NCBI GenBank assembly: GCA_004556565.1
Contig: SFGN01000012.1
Span: 1-64,000 of the forward strand
Source: Lachnospiraceae bacterium
GTDB taxonomy: Bacteria; Bacillota_A; Clostridia; Lachnospirales; Lachnospiraceae
Direction: 5' to 3'
DNA length: 64,000 nt
The notes below the pieces were generated by a model. The model was not told the DNA's origin, made no database searches, and was given only the letters and a program-made list of their open reading frames with translations. A program made the translations under genes and the position numbers. This document shows, piece by piece, positions 15,408-25,728 of the stretch (position 1 is the stretch's first letter; each line of letters opens with the position of its first letter).

Positions 15408-16907
15408 TCACTTTTTCCTTCCTTCTTTTAAAACATATACTGTACTTCTATAGGATCCCTGTCGTTCCAGCACACCCAGATCAACCATCTCTCCAAGAAT
15501 AATTCTTGCACGTCTCTGTTTCACTTTTAATAATAACTCTGCCTGATGAGATGTAATCTGCCCTTTTTCTTCTACAAATTGGAAAATAATTTTTTGCTGT
15601 GCCGACAAACCATTTATCGGCACTTTATCGGCACTAATCGGCATTTTATCGGCATTTTCAGTCTCATTGCTTGGTCCATTCATATCACTGATACTATTCG
15701 CAACTTTCGTAGAACCAAAGTCATATGAATACTCATCATCCAATGGCACAATAATTCGGAATACATCACTTTCTATAAACTGCGGTTCCTGTCCTGAATA
15801 GTATTTACTGTACTTAAACAAATTGCGAACACCTGAACCGAGTTGATCTGCATATCCAATATTTCTAAAGAACGCTGCTATTATCGGATTTTTCGGATTT
15901 GGCTCCAGATTATCCACCGTAATGCATCCATCATTTGCCGCACGATTTGCATTTTCTACATACACACGATCTTTTTCTATCACAAACTTCGCCGTATAAC
16001 TGCTGGAAAACTCTCGGTGCATCAAAGTATTGCTAACCATTTCTCTTACAATCGTGTTTCTCAGACTCTTATTTACCGTATCTTCTAAAAAGAACTTGTC
16101 CGGCAAATGCTTTCTTCCAAATCCAAGAAGCCTGTCGTAACTTTCAATCAAATTTGTTTTAATAATCTCACGATCATCATACCGATCCACATTCACCTTC
16201 CGGACGAGTGCATCTGTAACATAAGTCGGTGCCACATTCAGAATCACATCGTCCTTACCTAACAACATAATTGCGGCAAGATTATAACCCTCTTCTCCAG
16301 TTGCAATATCACGTCCATATAATCCTGCACTTTTCAGTAATTCCTGATCATCCATAGCTGTCCACGGATGCTGTCCGCCTGCATGATTCTGTGCCATTAT
16401 CCTGATTTTCGGTAACAAATCCAATCGTAAATCTTCCATTTTCGCATATGGATATATCTTCTTTTCTGTAAAGATGTTCTGCTTGCGAATATACATCTGG
16501 GCAATCGCACCAGTAGCAGTCACCTTCACATCTGCATCATCTACACGGTCATATATTACTTTTTTATAACTATGCACTTCCGCACTCGGGGGAATATGCA
16601 CATGAATAATTGTACGTTCTTCATCGTATTTGATAATTTCAGGTACAAGATATACCGTGGGGGAAAACAACAACGGATTACTCACAACTTTAATGAAATT
16701 CTTCACCATATCAGGAGCTGCTTTTTCAGGCACACCCAAAACCGTGCCATCATCCAGCACCCCCATGAAAATGTCTCCGCCAAAACGATTCAAGAAGGAA
16801 CATACCGTTTCATAGGTATCTGATTCAATTCCATTGCCGCAGCGTTTGAATTCAACTGCAACGGTTTCTCCGATAGTAAGGATGGATTGTAAAGCATTCA
16901 AATCCAT
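15408..16907 (-). CDS. AlbA_2 (Schlafen-like) ATP-binding/winged-helix protein
   Basis: 499 aa. Residues about 10-130 are an AlbA_2/divergent AAA-4 (Schlafen) domain: VAVEFKRCGNG, SFLNRFGGDIFMGVLDDG. Near residues 285-375 an HATPase_c_4-type domain carries REMVSNTLMHREFSS. After a polar linker rich in SADK-type repeats (about 410-435), a C-terminal winged helix (QQKIIFQFVEEKGQITSHQAELLL) follows. Proteins of this architecture are usually annotated as transcriptional regulators or ATP-binding proteins and recur in defence islands. Start ATG 16907 has GGGAGG upstream. The gene is directly upstream of brxL with a 1-nt gap, so it is co-expressed with BREX. It may regulate the locus or act as an accessory effector. 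Confidence 0.8.
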   Translation of the reverse strand: MDLNALQSILTIGETVAVEFKRCGNGIESDTYETVCSFLNRFGGDIFMGVLDDGTVLGVPEKAAPDMVKNFIKVVSNPLLFSPTVYLVPEIIKYDEERTIIHVHIPPSAEVHSYKKVIYDRVDDADVKVTATGAIAQMYIRKQNIFTEKKIYPYAKMEDLRLDLLPKIRIMAQNHAGGQHPWTAMDDQELLKSAGLYGRDIATGEEGYNLAAIMLLGKDDVILNVAPTYVTDALVRKVNVDRYDDREIIKTNLIESYDRLLGFGRKHLPDKFFLEDTVNKSLRNTIVREMVSNTLMHREFSSSYTAKFVIEKDRVYVENANRAANDGCITVDNLEPNPKNPIIAAFFRNIGYADQLGSGVRNLFKYSKYYSGQEPQFIESDVFRIIVPLDDEYSYDFGSTKVANSISDMNGPSNETENADKMPISADKVPINGLSAQQKIIFQFVEEKGQITSHQAELLLKVKQRRARIILGEMVDLGVLERQGSYRSTVYVLKEGRKK

Positions 16908-16936
16908 TTTGGCACCTCCCGTAAAGCATATTATTG

Positions 16937-19075
16937 TTATAAACTACTCACAGCAGCACTTAACTTTTGCAAATAAAAGCTAGGAATAGAATAAAACTTA
17001 AGCGGGTCTAATTGAAAAACATAATCATTTTCAATATGGTTTGTCTCATTAATAAACTTATATGTAGCTGGTTCTTTTTTTCTTAACTCTTTAAATAGAG
17101 TCTCATGTCTTTCAAATAACAGCCTAAACGCAATTACTTTTATATAATCATCTCCAATAGAAATCTGATTCTTTAAGTTTTCATCTGAGATTAAAGACAA
17201 TATCTCTCCATAATCTAATCCATCCAAATTAGCTTTAATTTCAGCACATCCAATCGCAAAGCAATTTTGATCTAAAGGAGTAATACCATCATTCTCCGTT
17301 GCCTGTGGTCTTCCATGTATTAGATTGGATAGAACTTGATATGCTGGAGAATTCGAGCAATCTGTCACTGTTAATTCGATATATTTTCTATAATTCACAA
17401 TCCGAACATGCATTTGATATGACGGTTCTTTAAATATGTTATGAGTCAGTTCAACAACATTTTTCAAATCTGCTGCTTCTATATCCTGCTCAATAATACG
17501 ACCGTTTTCATTTTGAAGCCATTTTGCATTAACTTGTGTCGTAAGCCCCATTCTATTAAAGAAATCACCTTTAACATAATCAATTATCGGCTGCAAATCA
17601 TGAGTTAGCATTAAAACTGTTTTATCCCTAAAACTTTTCTTTTTATTGTCGAACATTCTTCGAATTACCGCAAATTTTTTATTTGTATCAAATGAAGAAA
17701 TAGGATCATCAAGAACAATTAAGTCTGCTTCTTCACTTATTGCTTCAAACATAAACATTACCAAGGAAAATGCATTCTTTTCTCCCCAGCTTAAATGATC
17801 TGATGGATTAGTTACTCGTTCCACAATCGAATCAGATGGTTTTAAATATGCTGTTGCTTTTTTCTCGCCATCTGGCTTTAACTCAAATTCATATGGGAAT
17901 CCCGCAAGAGCTAGAAATTCATTAATATCTTCTTTTTGATCTTCCACTATTTTATTTAGTTTCTTTTCATGTGCTTCAAACAAGTTTTTCAACTTTCTTG
18001 TATTCTCTTTTAATTCATCAACTTTAGCGTCAACAATATCAACTAATCCGAGTATTGCAGGTGTACAATAATATTTATCGATTATTGTCTTTGAAATTTT
18101 TAGTTCTTCCAAGTATCTGTCAATTTGTTCCAACTGCTCATGAGTTACATTCATAGGGCGAAATTGAAATATATGCTCTATTTTATTGCTTAAGTATTGT
18201 GTTTCTGTACCTAACCTTGACAACGCAGCGTGTAATTCTGAAGCCTTACTGGAATCTCCAATAAAATTCTCAATTTCATTAATAGCATTTGTCGAAACAA
18301 ATCCCGAATCACCTGCTTTTTTCAAATAATCCAGTACAGCTGTGGCTGTTGATAAAGCTGATTTTTTAAACACTTTTTCAATTAAGGTGTTTTGATTTTC
18401 TATTTCATTAGGTAATTTTTTAGTACAAAATGGACACTGATCATCAACTACCCTTTCAACACCTTCACGTCTCCAATTGGCCCAGGTAGCTACGTCTTTC
18501 ATATCTCGTTTATCATAGAATGGTTTATAAGAGTCAAGTTCATGATACTTATCAAAACCGCTTCCGTTCCCTTTTATCAGTTCTCCCACTCCGCCCGTTT
18601 TTGCAATACTATTACCTTTTAATTTAAAAATAGAAAAATAAGTTTTAAATATGTCCTGTAGTTCTTCCAACCCATCAATATTGTGAATTGTTCCTTGTAA
18701 TTTAATTAACAATTCTTCAATTTTTGCTTCAAGATTATCACACTCTCCTGTATTTAAGAATATCATATATGGGTTTTCAAAAAAATTCTCTTTCGCAAGG
18801 ACTTTTTGACTTACATATCCATCATTAAATACTTTAATTTTTTGAAAAGACAAATTGGATACTTTTGGCAATTTATCCTGCTCTTCCACGTTTACTCCGT
18901 ATGGAAGCAAAGTACTTGTTAGTCTTTGTTCGTCTTGCGCTTTCAATAGAATGGCCTTACCTATAGTAGTTTTCCCTGTGCCATTCATTCCATACTTTAT
19001 GTTTAAGCAATTCGGTTCTATTGAGATGTCTGCGTGACTAATACAATTACAATTTTCTATAACTAAATTAATCAT
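16937..19075 (-). CDS. ABC/SMC-type AAA ATPase (AAA_13, RloC/PrrC-like)
   Basis: 712 aa. Walker A GMNGTGKTT at 29-37; a long coiled-coil middle carrying CPFC near residue 213, like the zinc-hook of RloC-type proteins; an ABC signature LSWGEKNAFSL; Walker B DLIVLDDPISSFD; and switch His in LMLTHD. The C-terminal region has RLLFE (Arg651, Glu655) and TNHIENDYVFQLDP (His680), resembling the Arg-Glu-His arrangement of the PrrC/RloC anticodon nuclease domain, although the spacing is not identical and this is only suggestive. ATG 19075 follows GGAGGGGAA. Its place between pglZ and the AlbA_2 gene makes it a BREX passenger, possibly a back-up abortive-infection effector. Confidence 0.78.
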   Translation of the reverse strand: MINLVIENCNCISHADISIEPNCLNIKYGMNGTGKTTIGKAILLKAQDEQRLTSTLLPYGVNVEEQDKLPKVSNLSFQKIKVFNDGYVSQKVLAKENFFENPYMIFLNTGECDNLEAKIEELLIKLQGTIHNIDGLEELQDIFKTYFSIFKLKGNSIAKTGGVGELIKGNGSGFDKYHELDSYKPFYDKRDMKDVATWANWRREGVERVVDDQCPFCTKKLPNEIENQNTLIEKVFKKSALSTATAVLDYLKKAGDSGFVSTNAINEIENFIGDSSKASELHAALSRLGTETQYLSNKIEHIFQFRPMNVTHEQLEQIDRYLEELKISKTIIDKYYCTPAILGLVDIVDAKVDELKENTRKLKNLFEAHEKKLNKIVEDQKEDINEFLALAGFPYEFELKPDGEKKATAYLKPSDSIVERVTNPSDHLSWGEKNAFSLVMFMFEAISEEADLIVLDDPISSFDTNKKFAVIRRMFDNKKKSFRDKTVLMLTHDLQPIIDYVKGDFFNRMGLTTQVNAKWLQNENGRIIEQDIEAADLKNVVELTHNIFKEPSYQMHVRIVNYRKYIELTVTDCSNSPAYQVLSNLIHGRPQATENDGITPLDQNCFAIGCAEIKANLDGLDYGEILSLISDENLKNQISIGDDYIKVIAFRLLFERHETLFKELRKKEPATYKFINETNHIENDYVFQLDPLKFYSIPSFYLQKLSAAVSSL

Positions 19076-19095
19076 TTCCCCTCCACATTACAATT

Positions 19096-21708
19096 TTAAA
19101 ATCCAAACCCAAAATCATCTGCAAACACAATATCCATCACGATTTCATGTCGCAGCACTTCCAAAGAATTGTTTTCATCACATGCTACCAAATAATATTT
19201 CTGGTTCTTACTGTATTTTTTATTCTTGAAAGAGAATCTCAATCGGAATACCCTCTTCACCGTATCCTTATCCTTCTTGTCAGCAACGTACAGATGCTCG
19301 TTAGAAATCTTTTCGCCATTGCCATCGACGAAATAGATACGGTACGTCGTCTCCTTAACCACATCGCTGATTGCATCCGTTTGAACAAAGTCCAGGGAAG
19401 TAATCAGGTTCGTAATCTTGGAAGTCAGACTTACCAGAGCAATCTGCGCTGCTGTTGTTTCTTTGAATCCACGCTCAGTCTTAACCTCAATCAGAGGAAT
19501 CAGCATTTCCTGAGGGGAACAACCACCATGAACGTAGTTCAAACCGGAACCCGGAGCCTTAAATATATCTGCACCTACCGGATAGGAAACCATACGCTTA
19601 TCTTTGTTCTGCATCATAATACCAACTACTGTCGAATCAACGCCTTCCGTGGATATGGCTTCTGTAGAGAGCAAATATCGACGTCCCAAAACATACTCCC
19701 TAGTACCTTCTCTTATGGCTTCGCCAGAATTCACCTTGCCTGCCGAAGCAGCCACAGAACCAATTTTATCGCTTTCAGACAGTTTGTTTCTTCTATAGAT
19801 GAAACCGTGATCAGCGGTCACAATAAAACGTGATCTGTTGGCACTGGTGGTTAAACGGCGGATCAGTGCAGAGATTTCATCCACAGCTTCGGCGCAGGCA
19901 TTGAACACTTCGTTTTCGGTGTTCAGTTTGTCGCCTCTGGCATCAATTTGGTTGTGGTAGATATAAACCACATCCTGACGGGTGAAGATGCTGCGGAGAT
20001 CTGCCACGCTCAGATTCTTGATGTCATCATACTGAACGCATCTGCTGGCAGGTTTATATTTCTGGAGAATTGCCCGACGCTGTTCTAAGGTATCGATTTT
20101 CTGTCCATCAACCAAAACAGAATAATCGTCTGCCAATTCCAAACTTCTATGAGGAAGCAAGGCTGCCATACCATACTGTGTAATAGAAGGTAGCGTGCTT
20201 GCCATTGTTTTCATTGTTGTGGTACATTTCTCGTCTGCCTGTAATTTCTCAAAGAGGGTCATGCCGACCTCATATCGCAAAGCATCAGAGATGATAACAA
20301 CCAACTGATCTTTTGCGTAATTTACGTTACGGCTAAAGAAATCAGTCTGTTTTGTAATTTGCAAGGACTCCAGTTCGCTGCTGAACAGATCACTCCAGTT
20401 GGTGCAGACCTTCGCCAAATATTCATTTGCGTAGATATTTTCAACCAGTTCTTTCAGCTTGTCGAACCTTGTGGAATCTTCGAGCTTGTGGCCCAGGCCA
20501 TCCTCTCTTTGGGCTTCGCCCAAATTCACCTTATCCAGATAGTAATAGAAATAACGATAATAGCGATCCATCTTGTAAAGCTCACTGGTGTAGTTCTTTA
20601 CCATCTCATTCAAGTTCGCAGAAGGAGCATACTGAGAACCGGAAATGATACTCCAAGCGTTCTGCAGCACAAAGTATTCCGAGCGATAGCGCTTGCCAAA
20701 ATGTCCTTGGCGACGCTGTTTGGTCAGCTGCGGAATGCTGGCGTCGCCCAGCTTTGCAGCAACATCTTCCAATTCCAGTCGTTCGGTAGTCCATTCAATC
20801 AGGAGCTCGTCAATACCTGCAAAGATCCCACAGGATACCAAGGCTTCCACAGGGAGCTTTCTGAACTCTGCGTCTGCTTTCAGGCTGTCATAGACCATTT
20901 TAGAGATTTCGTCAAAGCGGTCTCCATAGATGTAGCTGTTCATCAGGTTGTCGATAAATGCGATAACATTACCAGACTTGAAACTGATGAACGGCTTCCA
21001 TGCAGCCGGCATATCCGCAGGAATAACCTTGGCTGCATAGGTCACGAACATGGTCATCGTGAATTTTTCAAGGGTAGGCTTCTCATCTGCATATCCGAAC
21101 ACATCCTGAGCCTGACGCCAGAACGCATCCAGAAGGTCATATTTCTGAAACTCTGTCAGATATGGATTATCTTCAAATCCTGCATCCGTCAGAACAGTAC
21201 GAAGAACTTCTTCGTAGGAAGGAGTCTTGCACTTACAGAGAACGCTCATCAGAGCGATCTCAATGGTGTTTCTATTAAAGGTTTCAAGTTCCAGATCGTA
21301 GAAAGCCTGAGTACGCTTCTTCTCTCCGAAGAACTTGATATAGTGCTGGATCACCGGCTTGTAGCGTTCATCAATGCCCAAGTCGATAGTCAGCAAGGAA
21401 GCTCTGTCTGCGAAGAACTCCTTGGAATACTTGATCGTATCCGCCAAATGGTTCTCACGAATGGCAGGCTTCGCAAATGGAGCATATACCAGATAGTTGG
21501 TTATGGTATCTACACACTCCAGGAAGTATTTCGTATAGAACTGGTTATCCGGCTCCAGATGCAGCACTTTGGCATTCACCAAATCCATTGTGTCTACATC
21601 GTCCACAAACTCAGCGTTGGCATCATACCAAAAGACCAGCTTGCGAACTTCACCGGTAAACTCGCTATTCAATTTGTCTGTAATTTGCTTTAGGTTAAGT
21701 TCAGCCAT
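19096..21708 (-). CDS. pglZ: BREX type I PglZ, alkaline-phosphatase-superfamily protein
   Basis: 870 aa, normal for type A PglZ of BREX-1. The N-terminal half is helical (KLVFWYDANAEF start). The PglZ domain in the second half shows VVIISDALRYEVG (metal-binding Asp), PSITQYGMAALLPH, VYIYHNQIDARGD and IVTADHGFIYRR (metal ligands Asp and His), followed by a beta-rich C-terminus. PglZ is an essential BREX protein with a metallohydrolase fold; it works with PglX and BrxB/BrxC in methylation and exclusion. GAGGTGG precedes the ATG. The frame is intact. Confidence 0.93.
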   Translation of the reverse strand: MAELNLKQITDKLNSEFTGEVRKLVFWYDANAEFVDDVDTMDLVNAKVLHLEPDNQFYTKYFLECVDTITNYLVYAPFAKPAIRENHLADTIKYSKEFFADRASLLTIDLGIDERYKPVIQHYIKFFGEKKRTQAFYDLELETFNRNTIEIALMSVLCKCKTPSYEEVLRTVLTDAGFEDNPYLTEFQKYDLLDAFWRQAQDVFGYADEKPTLEKFTMTMFVTYAAKVIPADMPAAWKPFISFKSGNVIAFIDNLMNSYIYGDRFDEISKMVYDSLKADAEFRKLPVEALVSCGIFAGIDELLIEWTTERLELEDVAAKLGDASIPQLTKQRRQGHFGKRYRSEYFVLQNAWSIISGSQYAPSANLNEMVKNYTSELYKMDRYYRYFYYYLDKVNLGEAQREDGLGHKLEDSTRFDKLKELVENIYANEYLAKVCTNWSDLFSSELESLQITKQTDFFSRNVNYAKDQLVVIISDALRYEVGMTLFEKLQADEKCTTTMKTMASTLPSITQYGMAALLPHRSLELADDYSVLVDGQKIDTLEQRRAILQKYKPASRCVQYDDIKNLSVADLRSIFTRQDVVYIYHNQIDARGDKLNTENEVFNACAEAVDEISALIRRLTTSANRSRFIVTADHGFIYRRNKLSESDKIGSVAASAGKVNSGEAIREGTREYVLGRRYLLSTEAISTEGVDSTVVGIMMQNKDKRMVSYPVGADIFKAPGSGLNYVHGGCSPQEMLIPLIEVKTERGFKETTAAQIALVSLTSKITNLITSLDFVQTDAISDVVKETTYRIYFVDGNGEKISNEHLYVADKKDKDTVKRVFRLRFSFKNKKYSKNQKYYLVACDENNSLEVLRHEIVMDIVFADDFGFGF

Positions 21709-21741
21709 TGTTCCACCTCTTTCATCTAATCTTATGAAAGA

Positions 21742-24663
21742 TTATATTTCATCAAGTTTGTAGCGGTGTCTCTGGGAGCCACAACACTGGATGTATAAGC
21801 CATACTGTCCTAACTTAGCTTCCAATGAGCAGTTGCAACGTGTGCAGTGCTGACCAGTACCACCATGACGGTAGAAGTACCGTTCAACCAAATCCACATC
21901 AATAAGGGCAGTTTCATGGCAAGCAGGATAACCCGTGCAGGCTAAGAAGAACTTGCCCTTCTTGCTTTTTTGCATCTTCATTGGTTTACCGCAGGAAGGA
22001 CACTTTTTGTTCGCCAACACATAACTTGTGAATGTATCGGTAATTGCTTTACCTTCTTCATCTGTGCTGACGGTTTTACTTTCATCTACAGTCTTACTCA
22101 TTTCCATAAAGCCATAGAGCGATGCCGCTGTATGCGAACCTTCAAAACGAATTACCGGACGGTATCTCGTCTGGAGAATGCTGCCTTCTGATTTGAACTT
22201 TGCATCAGAGCTTGGCATACCAAACCATGCAACCTTTTTGTCGATCAAAACCACAGGATTTGCGACAAACGGATTCTCTATTGCAAGTGGTCTCAAAACA
22301 GGAGGGATACTTTGCTTGTTTTCGGCTCGAAGGTACACCTTGATGCCCTTTCCTTTGGCGGTTTGCAACGCCGTAGCCAACTGTCTGGAAAACGCATCTT
22401 CCACAGGCTTATCTGGAATATCTATTCTTATTTCTCGTCTGGCTTCTGCAATATCTTTAAGGAACCGACGATTTCCTTCATTGTTATCAAAGAAACTCAT
22501 GGTGCTGCCACTGATTGCAGTACGCTTCTGAGACAGCTCCTGTCCTGTCAGACAGCTTGGTTTTCTTCGTTGTCCTTCAATCATGCGCTCAAACATAAGG
22601 CTACTGGACAGATTCTTGTTGTCCATGTAGGCGATATTTGCCACACCGATAAACTTACCCTTGGCTCTGGTCAGAGCGACATTGAAGAGTCTGTTGGCAT
22701 AGTTGGTTCCGGTAGAAGTGAGCAGCATTCCCGGATAAGGCATACGATAACAGTCAACCGCATCGTACACGACAACATCTTTTTCCGAACCCTGGAACTG
22801 ATGCACGGTAGCACAGGCAATCGGCTTTAATTCTGGATTTGCATCAGCGACATCTCGTGCCATTGCATGAAGCAAGCGAGATTGTGCGTGATATGGGGTA
22901 ATAATACCGACTTCGTGATTCTTGGCAGCTTCTAATGCCAAGGAGAAGGACATTAAGGCACTCAGCACATTCACTCTCGAATTATCACCGGTTTTTGTAC
23001 AAACCGATATCATACCGGACAAGTCTGCAAATGCCATAACATGACCTGATATTGGTTTCTGATCCACAATGCCACGACGGTTCTTTTCCATTTCCACTGC
23101 GGAACGGAGTAATCCTCCGTACATTGTTCGGCTTGCAAAATCAGCAATGCCAGGGTGCATACGATATTGAGTGTCCAACATACACAGCCATTTATGGTTT
23201 CTTCCACTATCTACCGCAGAGGTAATTCCGCAATACTGGAAAATATCTGCGTTTAACGGTGATGTTCCGTTGCTCTGCACAATAGGAGGAAGCTGTCTGA
23301 AATCACCCATACAGACGAAATGCTTCTTCGCAAGGCTGGCAGCGAAAACAATCTGCGGAATGTAAGCCATACTGGCTTCATCAAAAATTACTACATCAAA
23401 CTCACAGTCTCGGACTGTGCTATCAACGACAGTCTTAGAAACAGTGGTTGCAACGAACTTTGCGTTCTTAACAGTTTCTTTTTCCTCGGATGACAATTCA
23501 TTTCTGATCTGCGTGAGTCTGCGTCCAATCTGAACATATCTCGGAGAAGTTCTGAGCAGCTTCTTGCGTTCTGCGATCAGATCCTGACGCTCTTTGCGCA
23601 ATTCAGGATGATTGTGAATTGCCAAGTTGTAGGAAGTCAAATACCTGTGTTCAAGCAGGTCTTTGTGCCTTGCATAGCCGTATCTCACAAGAGTACCCGG
23701 CTTCATGTTTGGCTTCATCTTATGTACTCGCATAATTGCGCCGTCAACAGATACATTACTGTAGGACAGCATCAATACACGGTGGCCTTGCTCAATATGA
23801 GCCAAGGCGATCTTCGCCAATGTTTGGGTCTTGCCGGTTCCCGGAGGACCCCATACAAAAGTAATTGGCTGACTTTTTGACATCTGAACAGCAGTCTGCT
23901 GTCCGGTTGTTATTTTGTAATTGCCATAGTCAATAGACTTCTGTCCATCACAAATCAAAGCTCTAACTATTTCGGACGGATTATCTAAGATACCGTCCAA
24001 GCGATCTATCAGAGAATTCAGCAGTCTCCAAGGCTCTGCGGAAAACTCCAAGTTCGGGACATCGGCTCCCAAATCTGCGCTGCCTGCAATGATGACCGTA
24101 AAATCCTAACAGCCAACAATATGACCTGCAATGCTTGTATCACCTTGCCAAATGCTGATTTGAGTACCTTCGGGATATGTCAGTTCATCATCTGCTTCAA
24201 AGGTATAAACATAGCGTCCGTTTTTAACCTCAATGCGCTTGCCATCAAATATGTGCTGACGTTTACCGCCGGTAGTTTTCAGGTAAACGATCTCGGCGGT
24301 TGTTGCTCGTTTGTATTCGTTGCAGAAATCAGCAACGGAATTGAACGGACGAAGTTCTACAGTCTTTCCAGACTTAGAACTGGTTTCCTGCATCTTCTTC
24401 GCAAAGCGGCGAGCTTCCGCTTCTTCCATAGCCTGCTGCTTTTTCTTGCGCTCCTGATCTTCATGCTGTTTTACAGTGGCATCTGTTTGTGCAGCTGCTT
24501 CCGCATCTAACAGCTTCAGAAAGGTTTTGAAGCAGGAGGGGTACATGAATTTCTTAGGATCAGCCTCCGTCACGAACTTGACGGAAACGTAGGAAGCGTC
24601 CTGCTGAGTGATAACACCTTCCCCAAACTTATTATGTTTTACTTTCTTTCCAATCAAGTCCAT
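21742..24663 (-). pseudogene. SF1 (Upf1-like) helicase with PLD-like and zinc-ribbon ends, split by an in-frame amber codon
   Basis: One continuous reading frame of 973 codons, broken only by TAG at 24106-24108 (codon 186). The first part (185 aa) begins MDLIGKKVKHNKFGEGVI, a Tudor/SH3-like start, then a charged coil and ATTAEIVYLKTTGG. Directly after the TAG the frame continues DFTVIIAGSADLG into FSAEPWRLLNSL, GPPGTGKTQT (Walker A), VIFDEASM (Walker B), GDFRQLPP, CATVHQFQGSEKD and a PLD-like region. It ends with a topoisomerase-type zinc ribbon (CPSCGKPM...C) and CTRCNC...CCG. Motifs are otherwise intact, so the damage is recent or the codon is read through. The next possible start is TTG 24072 without a ribosome site. 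The family is a common passenger in BREX and other defence loci. Confidence 0.85.
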
Positions 24664-24682
24664 AACGGGGTAATCCTTTCTC

Positions 24683-25714
24683 TTAACTTATTTCATATCC
24701 GATGAACTCTTCCTCTTCACGGTATCTCTTAGCACAGGAGGGACACAAAAACTTATAATCATCTACATCTATATCAGAAATAGCCGTACTATAGATACGG
24801 TCTGAATTTGGGAGTTCATCTCCACATTCATCACAATAAGTTGAATCCGTAACGCCATATCCACATACAAGACATTTCCATTCGCCATTAGCCAACTGAA
24901 TCACAGCATCGTATTCACATTCAGGACATTCAAACACTCTTGATCTAAAAAGGTGTTTTCTACGCCCCATTTCTCGCAAAATATTACGAGAAGAAATACA
25001 TCCGTTATCTTCATCGTGAAGTGCGGTGAAATCAGCAAACTCAGCACCACAGAACTTGCATTTAATTGTTTCATCTACAGACAAACATTCCGTTCCACAA
25101 ATCGGACAGGATACTTCGAGAAATTTTCCATCTGCATATTCAAAATGGAATTTTGCGGCTCGTCCCTCCTTAAAGTCCTTAGTTATATCTGCTTTTCTTG
25201 CTTTGTTCGCCGCAACATCTTCGTGCAAGAACTCAATATCGGCACTATCAATAATTTCTTCATAATCCTCAAAACGCAATCCTAAAATATCCCTAAACAA
25301 GAATTCGATTGCAGAGAATGTACGAGCCATCAAGTCTTTGTGATATGTACCGTTTATCGAATATTTGAAATGCTGAATCTTATTACGAACTACTCCAAGT
25401 TCATCCAGGTAGGTTTCGTATTGTCTCAAGTCAACCCCGCATAGTTTTTTAACTCGCTGGATTGCGGTTTTGTAACCTACAGTCTGATTGTCATCGTTGT
25501 ATATGTCTTTTACACGGTCGATGTCCTCAAAAAGCAGGGCTGGATGATTTCGACGTAATATTTCTTTGATAAGAAGCTCTGCACAGTGTGCCGATAATAA
25601 TATACTAAATTTGTACTGAGCTGCGTTTTCATCAGCATCTCCTTCGTGATAATAGGTTAACGCTTCACGGAGTGAATCAAGTGCATTTTCTACTAAGCCA
25701 TACTCATACTCCAT
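24683..25714 (-). CDS. HEPN-domain protein with multiple zinc ribbons
   Basis: 343 aa from ATG 25714 (GGCGGTG upstream). The start lies 15 nt after the pglX stop. Residues about 1-165 are helical, with AHCAELLIKEIL and VRNKIQHF: the R-N-x-x-x-H pattern (Arg110-His115) is the RX4-6H signature of HEPN ribonucleases. The rest carries three CxxC pairs of zinc ribbons: CPICG...CKFCG, CPECE...CLVCG, CDECG...CPSC. Many HEPN proteins are metal-independent RNases used as toxins or abortive-infection effectors. Zinc ribbons could bind nucleic acid. This domain pair between pglX and a helicase is not part of the BREX core that I know. RNase activity is inferred from the motif only. Confidence 0.7.
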   Translation of the reverse strand: MEYEYGLVENALDSLREALTYYHEGDADENAAQYKFSILLSAHCAELLIKEILRRNHPALLFEDIDRVKDIYNDDNQTVGYKTAIQRVKKLCGVDLRQYETYLDELGVVRNKIQHFKYSINGTYHKDLMARTFSAIEFLFRDILGLRFEDYEEIIDSADIEFLHEDVAANKARKADITKDFKEGRAAKFHFEYADGKFLEVSCPICGTECLSVDETIKCKFCGAEFADFTALHDEDNGCISSRNILREMGRRKHLFRSRVFECPECEYDAVIQLANGEWKCLVCGYGVTDSTYCDECGDELPNSDRIYSTAISDIDVDDYKFLCPSCAKRYREEEEFIGYEIS

Positions 25715-25728
25715 TACATCACCGCCTA

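Noticed and set aside
20359..21693. 444-codon plus-strand ORF opposite pglZ, and similar long ORFs opposite pglX (25672-27042, 28102-29346)
   Set aside because: They are reverse-strand shadows: their composition is biased, they have no ribosome sites or motifs, and the minus-strand genes are complete and recognisable.
21742..24105. Helicase as a complete separate 776-aa gene
   Set aside because: Its only start is a TTG without ribosome site, and the frame continues unbroken upstream to the TAG and then to a proper start at 24663.
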